DNA of 64,000 bases from the NCBI GenBank assembly GCA_019426215.1, contig CM033396.1, positions 31,229,154 to 31,293,153 on the forward strand, given 5' to 3'. Below the pieces are notes generated by a model. That model ran no database searches. It was not told where the DNA came from and saw only the letters and a program-made list of their open reading frames with translations. The DNA is from Buddleja alternifolia (taxonomy: Eukaryota; Streptophyta; Magnoliopsida; Lamiales; Scrophulariaceae). The position numbers were made by a program, and so were the translations under genes. Shown here piece after piece: positions 58,322-64,000 of the stretch (position 1 is the stretch's first letter; every line of letters begins with the position of its first letter).

Positions 58322-60383
58322 GGGTTTTTTTTTACCAATATAACCCAAAAATTGGTGTAAATTATCAATATAACCTATATTTTAAGAGGTTTAACAAAAT
58401 AATCCAAGGGCGCGATTTTGGGAGGCGCCATTATTTTTATTAGCTTTTTTTAAAATAAAAATTCTAACAACATGTGGAGGAGCCACTTTGGATGACGCCT
58501 TCACCATCTTTTTATATATTTATATCTATATATCCATATTGTTTATGTTTGATTTATTATAAAAATATTAAATTGAAATTTTCTACTTATATTATCTTTT
58601 CCTAGTTTATATTGCCTTTATATTTTACATAAAAAATGAATAAATTTTCAAATTCGAGCAGATTTTAATTAAATTTTCAAGTTTGAGTTCAATTAAATAA
58701 TTAAATTAATTTATTGTTTGAGCTCGAGATCGAGCTTCATCGACATTGAAGCTATTTTAGTTTAGCTTCAAATTTTTAGTATATGCAATAGCATATACCT
58801 TAGTTTGAGTGACCCACACTTAGAATGAAAATGAGGTAGAAAATGTTCTCCACTAGAGGTGACTGTGAGCCGTGACATCCCGAAAAAAGCTTGACTTGAG
58901 CTCAAAAAACTTCGAGCTAGCTCAAGTAGGGGTGTAACTTGAACCGATCCAGCTCGAAACGAGCTCGACTCAAGCTTGAGCCTGATTTCCGCTCATGAGT
59001 TTTTGTATTTTAAATATTAAATTTTTTATATTATTAATTATATTAATAATATATTATATGTTAAAATATTATATTATATATTGTTAATTATATTAATAAT
59101 AATAACAACAAACAAACTCAATATATAAGCAGAATTGAGCCTAGTCTTGCAAGCTCGCTCTCGAGCCTAGGAAAATAACCAGGCTCGGCTCGAGCTCAAC
59201 TCATTTACACCCTTATTCGTGCCCAAAAATGTTTGTTCCATGAATAAACAATATTATTTTGTTTATTTATTTAGTAATAATATATAATATAATAATTTAT
59301 CTATTTGTAATATATACACATATATGATAAAACATCTTACAATATTATATATGTATAAAGAATGATATATTTAATATTTATCATGACTAATTTAACTATA
59401 TAAATTATACAAAATTAATAATATATATTAATTATAAAAATAAGTGTTTATTTTTTTCTGAGCCCGAGCTCAAGCTCTTCTCGACTCAACCTAAGCTCGA
59501 GCTCGAATTCATTTTCCTCAGACTCATGGAGCTCGAACTCGAAATTTTTGTCTCGAGCTCAACTCGCGGGCACTCCTAAACGACACATAGAGCTGAAAAA
59601 TGAATTAAACTACTCAATACTCAACACGAGATGGATCGCCAAAAGCTCGTTTCAACTCGATGAAAGCTCATTTGAGCTCGGCTCAATTAACAATCAAATC
59701 AAGGTCAAACACAAATTTTGAAACTCAATTTTCAAACCAGCTTGAACAATAACTTGTTCGGCTCAATTCGACTCGACTCGTTTATAGTCTTAACGACACA
59801 TTTTGCTTATAGATCGATTATTCACAATATTATGGAAGTAAATGAGTCCAGCTCGAGCGGAGTTTGATGAAATTTTCAAGTTCGAGCTCGAGTTCGATTG
59901 TATTTTTTGAGCTCGAGTCCAATCTTGACGAAACTAACTTTTTGAATATTGAGCTTAAACTAAAAATCAATTAATTATTCAATCGAGTCCATGTTCGAAA
60001 TTTTCATCAAACTCAACTCGAAAAATTAATTTAATTATTCTATCGAGTTCGATTTGAAAATTTGATTAAAATAGGCTCTAGCTTTAAAAATATTCGATTG
60101 TTATGCAAAAGTTTAACATCAAAAACTAAACCTAAAAAGATATAAGAATCTAAAAAGATAATAAAACTACAAATTTTCATTTGAATAATTATATAAATAA
60201 ACAAAATAAAAGAGAAAGAAAAAATGAAAGTGAAGGCGCCAATCTTATTGGTACCTTCAATTTTGTAGAATAAAATATTTGACAAAAAGCATGTAAAGAA
60301 TAAGTTATTTTGTTAAAGCTTTTGAAAGTTAGGTTATATTGATAGTTATAACTGATTTTTGGGTTAAATTGGTAAAAAATCCT
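58322..60383. mobile_element. Mutator-like TIR element, 2,062 bp, non-coding
   Basis: Left end GGGTTTTTTTTTACCAATAT, right end inward AGGATTTTTTACCAATTTAA; the inverted repeats extend about 80 bp with shared ATCAATATAACCTA and TTAACAAAATAA words. CAAATACA (58,314-58,321) and CGAATACA (60,384-60,391) flank it, one change. GGCGCC words sit just inside each end (58,431; 60,236). The interior is GAGCTCGAG-rich and AT-rich with no open gene. Class is inferred from long inverted repeats; the 8-9 bp duplication fits Mutator-like elements. Confidence 0.65.
58927..59215. mobile_element. Probable small hAT-like MITE nested in the TIR element
   Basis: Starts TAGGGGTGTAACTTGAACC and ends TCATTTACACCCTTA; both ends are in GAGCTCG-rich text. 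Same end type as the element at 1,780-3,152. No clear target duplication. Confidence 0.4.
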
Positions 60384-60391
60384 CGAATACA

Positions 60392-61650
60392 CTTAAATCA
60401 TTAAGATTGAATTCACAAGGATCTCGACCAATAAGATTCCTCTATCCTTAACTGAAGTGGGAAATTAGTTGATAGAAGAATCTCACTTTTATGGAATGCG
60501 TGATTGAAAATGTTCACTTTGAATCACCTACATCTAGGTCTTCAAGATAAGTAGCTAGAAACTTTACTTTGATTTTTGGGAATCTGATACTTAATGAGAT
60601 TAAATAATAACATGGTTAATTAAAAGTGTTTAATTAATCGAGACAATTTAATTGTTCAAACTAAATCATAATGGTTATAGGCCTACTACTAGCATGTTGG
60701 TGAACCTAAAGGGTCACACACAATACTCCAACAAATTCATTTCTAACTAAGAGAATTTAATTCAAAGTAGTTGAATTAATATATTAATTAATTTAATCAA
60801 TTATTTAAGATTTTTATTTATTCAAATATTGGATAAGTGAATTAATTGAATTGATGAGATCAATTTAATTAAACATAAGTCTAGTAAGTATTTAATCAAT
60901 CTAGTATGATGGATTAACTATTAAAGGCTTATTTTAATAAGCATGGTCGAAAATTAGGTGAAAATAATTAAAGGAGTTTAATTAGTTTTCTTCTATAAGG
61001 AAATAAGATTTCTTGAAAAGAGAATCCTTGCAAAGGAAGGAAAAAGATTCCTATTATATATAAACATGCTTCCTAATAAATAGGAAACTACCTTGTAGAA
61101 TAAATCCTATAAGGAAACTAACTAAGGTATAGAGTTATACTTAGGAACAATATAGTCTTCTATTCCTACAAGGAAAATAACTAATGTGGAAGAGTTCTAC
61201 ATGGAAAAAAATTGCAAAAAGTAATCCTATAAATAGGACTAGTAAGGGGTGAAAATTACAAGACTTTTAGAAGCCAAAATCTTTGTTCCCCTTGTGCTAG
61301 AAAATCATTCACCTCTCTCTCTCTCATATATTATTCTTGATTCCTGATTATTCATCAAAATCTTAATTTCAAAAACTCAACTAAAGTACTTACAGAAGTA
61401 TTATAAGCTTTCTTCCAATCCCATACACTACACTTAGTTTAAGAATAAATATTTATTGATCAACCTGACTAAAGACTATAAACGAGTGGGTATCCGGGAT
61501 GTGGAGCAAATTTAGATAAAAACACTTGGGTCTCTAAAGTGAACAAAGTTCCGGCGAGGATGATTTTTGAAGAGGAGCTCAAAAATCTGAAAGGAAGAAA
61601 ATGAGGCAATCAATTTCAAAAAACGAGGAGTAAGCTAGGGAGCGTACGTT
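60392..61650 (+). repeat. LTR-like stretch, plus orientation
   Basis: GGTGAACCTAAAGGGTCACA (60,700), a TATA-like CCTATAAATAGGAC (61,222) followed about 40 bp later by CAAGACTTTTAGAAGCC, and CTCTCTCTCTC text resemble a Copia LTR promoter and leader. Exact ends and internal coding sequence were not found, so it may be a solo or truncated LTR. Confidence 0.35.
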
Positions 61651-63016
61651 TAAGAAGAAGAAATCTTTTATTTTCAGGAAAAATTGAATAAGGTAAAATT
61701 TTCAATTCAAGTATTTCAAATACTAGTTAGAGATGCGCAACCTTTGATACGTTATAACTCCATAGGATTGATGTATCTCATATGCTTGATCCTAGAGACT
61801 AAAGTTTAAATTTCTGATGTGCTTAGTTGGGCTATTCACACGCTTCCCAACAATATATTCAATTATTTTCTCTTTGTAAACCATTTTTATCCTTTTGATA
61901 TATCTCTACAATTTGCAAATATTTTTTAAGTTTTTTCATTTATTGCTCTTTGGGTTTTTGGTAGGCGTACGAACTAAAAAAATCTAGAATATATGAGAGG
62001 GTGGAACTTCAACAAGTGCGTGCCATATTTTAAACTGTTTATGCATTCATTTTATTTTTCTAATTTTTTTATACAAAAAGTATTATCCTTGAACCAGTAT
62101 TTTACAAGGTGTGTGTGGGCAATTGCCAAAACATCCCAGGGCAGTGGAAGGGGGGAGAAAGTCCTACTGGGCGTACGCTCCACGTGTCTGGGTGCGCTTT
62201 GTGTGGCCCGAAGCCTGGGCGTACACTCAATGATATATTATCAAAAAAATTAATTAGGTATCTTTCGAAGTTAGACAACCCTATTTTTGAGGCCCACTCC
62301 AGCTATACTCCATATTTTTTTAAGAAATTCAAGGCCCACAACTATTCAATTAAGTCAAAATTTTCAAAAACCCTTTTAACTTCAAGTCAAGTTTTTAAAA
62401 AGAACCCCTTCAGATTCTAATCTCTGCAATCAGCGAGTTACTCCTTCTCTCGTATGCATGACACGTCGGAAGAAGGCTTCCTCTTGAGAAATTTTCATCC
62501 AAGAACAAGGTTTGTATTTTTTTTGTGTCTTTAATATTCTTCCACAAAACTTGGAATTTTTAATTTATTGTTTGATTTCGTTCTAGTGTATATATGCCAT
62601 GTGTCAGAAAACTATTTCTTTCCTTTTTTTCCTTTTTTGATGAAAGATGAATAAAACCTATATAGTTGCATGAATTCTTAGTTGGTGGATGATAGATTAT
62701 ATTATTGTGTAATTCTTGTCAAAAGTTTGTATTATATTGCTATATTTAGTTTGGTGGTTACCTCACGTACCAATCATAAGTTGGGAGGATTTTTAAAGTG
62801 CAATTGAAGATTCTTTGTCTTTTAATGTTAAATATTTCCTTTTTTCCTCTACTGTTTTTACTATAGAAGCCTAAAATTGATTTTTTTACAATTTGTTTTT
62901 TAAAGATACTTTGTATTACTTGGCTAGTCAGCTTAGTACATTTTAAAATTTTAGATGATTGATTTGACAAAACGTATTAGTTTGTGATTGTTTCTTATTT
63001 CTATCTTACTATCCAG
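61651..63016. other. Gene-free stretch
   Basis: AT-rich. Open frames at 61,993-62,420 show no family motif. 62,750-62,970 is low complexity. May contain the terminal and intron part of the hAT element that follows. Confidence 0.45.
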
Positions 63017-63019
63017 CTA

Positions 63020-64000
63020 GTCAAGGATGGTGAGGCTGAGAAAGGAAGAAGTAAGAAAGATTTTGCTTGGGTTTATACAAATAAAAATGAAGGTGAAAAG
63101 TATTCCACATGTAATTTAGGTAATCAACAGTACACAAAGGAATGAAGTCTTGCCTAAGTGCTCCAAGTGAGGTTGTAGAGCAATGCAAGAAAGCACTAGG
63201 AGAAGCTGCTGAAATCAAAAGTAAATATAATATTGTGTTGAATGACATAAGAGAAGTTGCATCTCAACCAGGATATCAACTTGGGATTAAAAGTTCACTG
63301 CCCATAATAAGAGGTCCAATGGATAACTTTGCTATTTATACAACTAGACAAAGCACCTTGAACTCTAATTGGAAAAAAATTCAAAGAAAATATATTTGTC
63401 AAAAAATTGGTAGATTCTTATTTTTCAACTGGTCTTCCATTTAATGCTTGTAATGATCTTTATTACGTGCCTATGTGTGACATGATTGCTAAATTTGAAG
63501 AAGGATTTGTGTCTCCTACGATACATGAGATGAGAACTTGAATAATAAAAGCAGAGGTTGACGATATTAATAAGTTGATGGAAGAGCACAAAAATGCATG
63601 GAAACAATATAGATGCTCTATAATGTCTGACAGATGGATTGATCGAAAGAATATATGCCTAGTCAATTTTCTTGTTAATAGCCCAGTTGGTACGTGAACT
63701 CTAAGTCTACTGATGCATTTGATACAATTAAAAATGGTGAACTCTTGTCTAATTACATCAACAAAGTGATAGATGAAGTTGGTAAGAAGAATGTCGTACA
63801 AGTAATCACCGACAATGGTTCGAGTTATGTGAATGCTGAAAAATGACTGATGAAAAAGAGAAAGAAATTATAGTGGATTCCATGCACAACACATTGTATA
63901 GATCTTATGTTGGAGGACATTGGCAAGATGAAAATTCACCAATCAACACTTGCAAAAGCTAAGTAAGTCGTGAAGTTTATTTATGGGCACACTTGGGTAT
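63020..64000 (+). pseudogene. hAT-family transposase (BED, DUF659), broken, continues beyond window
   Basis: Starts with a BED-like segment (KKDFAWVYTNKNEGE, 63,050-63,095) that is cut short, then MKSCLSAPSEVVEQCKK (63,142), then DUF659 text in shifted frames: DSYFSTGLPFNACNDLYY (about 63,410-63,465), MCDMIAKFEEGFVSPTIHEM, WKQYRCSIMSDRWIDRKN (63,600-63,655) and NVVQVITDNGSSYVNAEK (63,790-63,843). Stops occur at about 63,540, 63,697 and 63,845. TDN and the HCIDLMLEDIGK text after it are typical of the catalytic region of plant hAT transposases. Multiple stops show it is dead. Confidence 0.8.

Noticed and set aside
62109..62420. Plus-strand 103-codon frame near GGGCGTACG words
   Set aside because: No family motif, AT-rich surroundings and an overlapping frame of similar length.

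Overview
This is a nuclear window from a flowering plant, probably a eudicot. It is AT-rich, its genes have GT-AG introns, and it is dominated by plant-type transposable elements (CACTA, hAT, Mutator-like, SINE, Copia and Gypsy LTR elements). I could not fix the species. I see one cellular gene that looks intact, a two-exon RBR-type E3 ubiquitin ligase at 20,827-22,732 (minus strand). A truncated second copy of its 5' part lies at about 3,924-4,305. Nearly everything else is mobile DNA or its debris.

Layout. 1-5,001: AT-rich DNA with GAGCTCG-rich repeats, a probable hAT-type non-autonomous element (1,780-3,152), the RBR fragment and hAT/LTR debris. 5,002-14,428: a complete-length CACTA (En/Spm-type) transposon with AAA target duplications. 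It carries two minus-strand genes: a TNP2-type transposase (12,403-9,122, one frame broken only by two stop codons) and a roughly 12-exon gene joining a plant Transposase_24/TNPA-like region to a Ulp1/C48 protease domain (8,819-5,563, two frameshifts). 14,429-20,249: LTR-like debris, a SINE with 16-bp target duplications, and short tandem repeats. 20,250-22,732: a CACTA MITE and the RBR gene, whose intron holds a hAT-type MITE.

24,500-57,740 is a nest of LTR elements that can be ordered from target duplications. (1) A plus-strand Copia element (24,505-27,761, resuming at 47,784-48,814). (2) A minus-strand SIRE-like Copia element with an env-like ORF inserted in its reverse transcriptase (27,762 to about 46,519). 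(3) A second minus-strand Copia element (29,609-38,899) inserted in that env-like ORF. (4) A solo LTR (46,536-47,778, AGCAG) at a deletion junction. (5) A three-LTR Athila/Tat-like Gypsy unit (48,815-57,735, AAGGA) in the first Copia's 3' LTR. (6) Another solo LTR (49,435-51,231, CTTAT) inside the Gypsy unit's first LTR.

57,741-64,000: a 55-bp-armed foldback, a second SINE copy, a Mutator-like TIR element (58,322-60,383), an LTR-like stretch and, at the right edge, a broken hAT transposase with BED and DUF659 regions.

No new multi-gene system is visible. The least explained signals are four stem-loops in the leader of the nested Copia element, which keep an 18-20 nt loop sequence while their stems change, the transposase/Ulp1 gene structure, and the three-LTR Gypsy unit with perfect outer target duplications. 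All identities come from reading motifs by eye; no database search was run.
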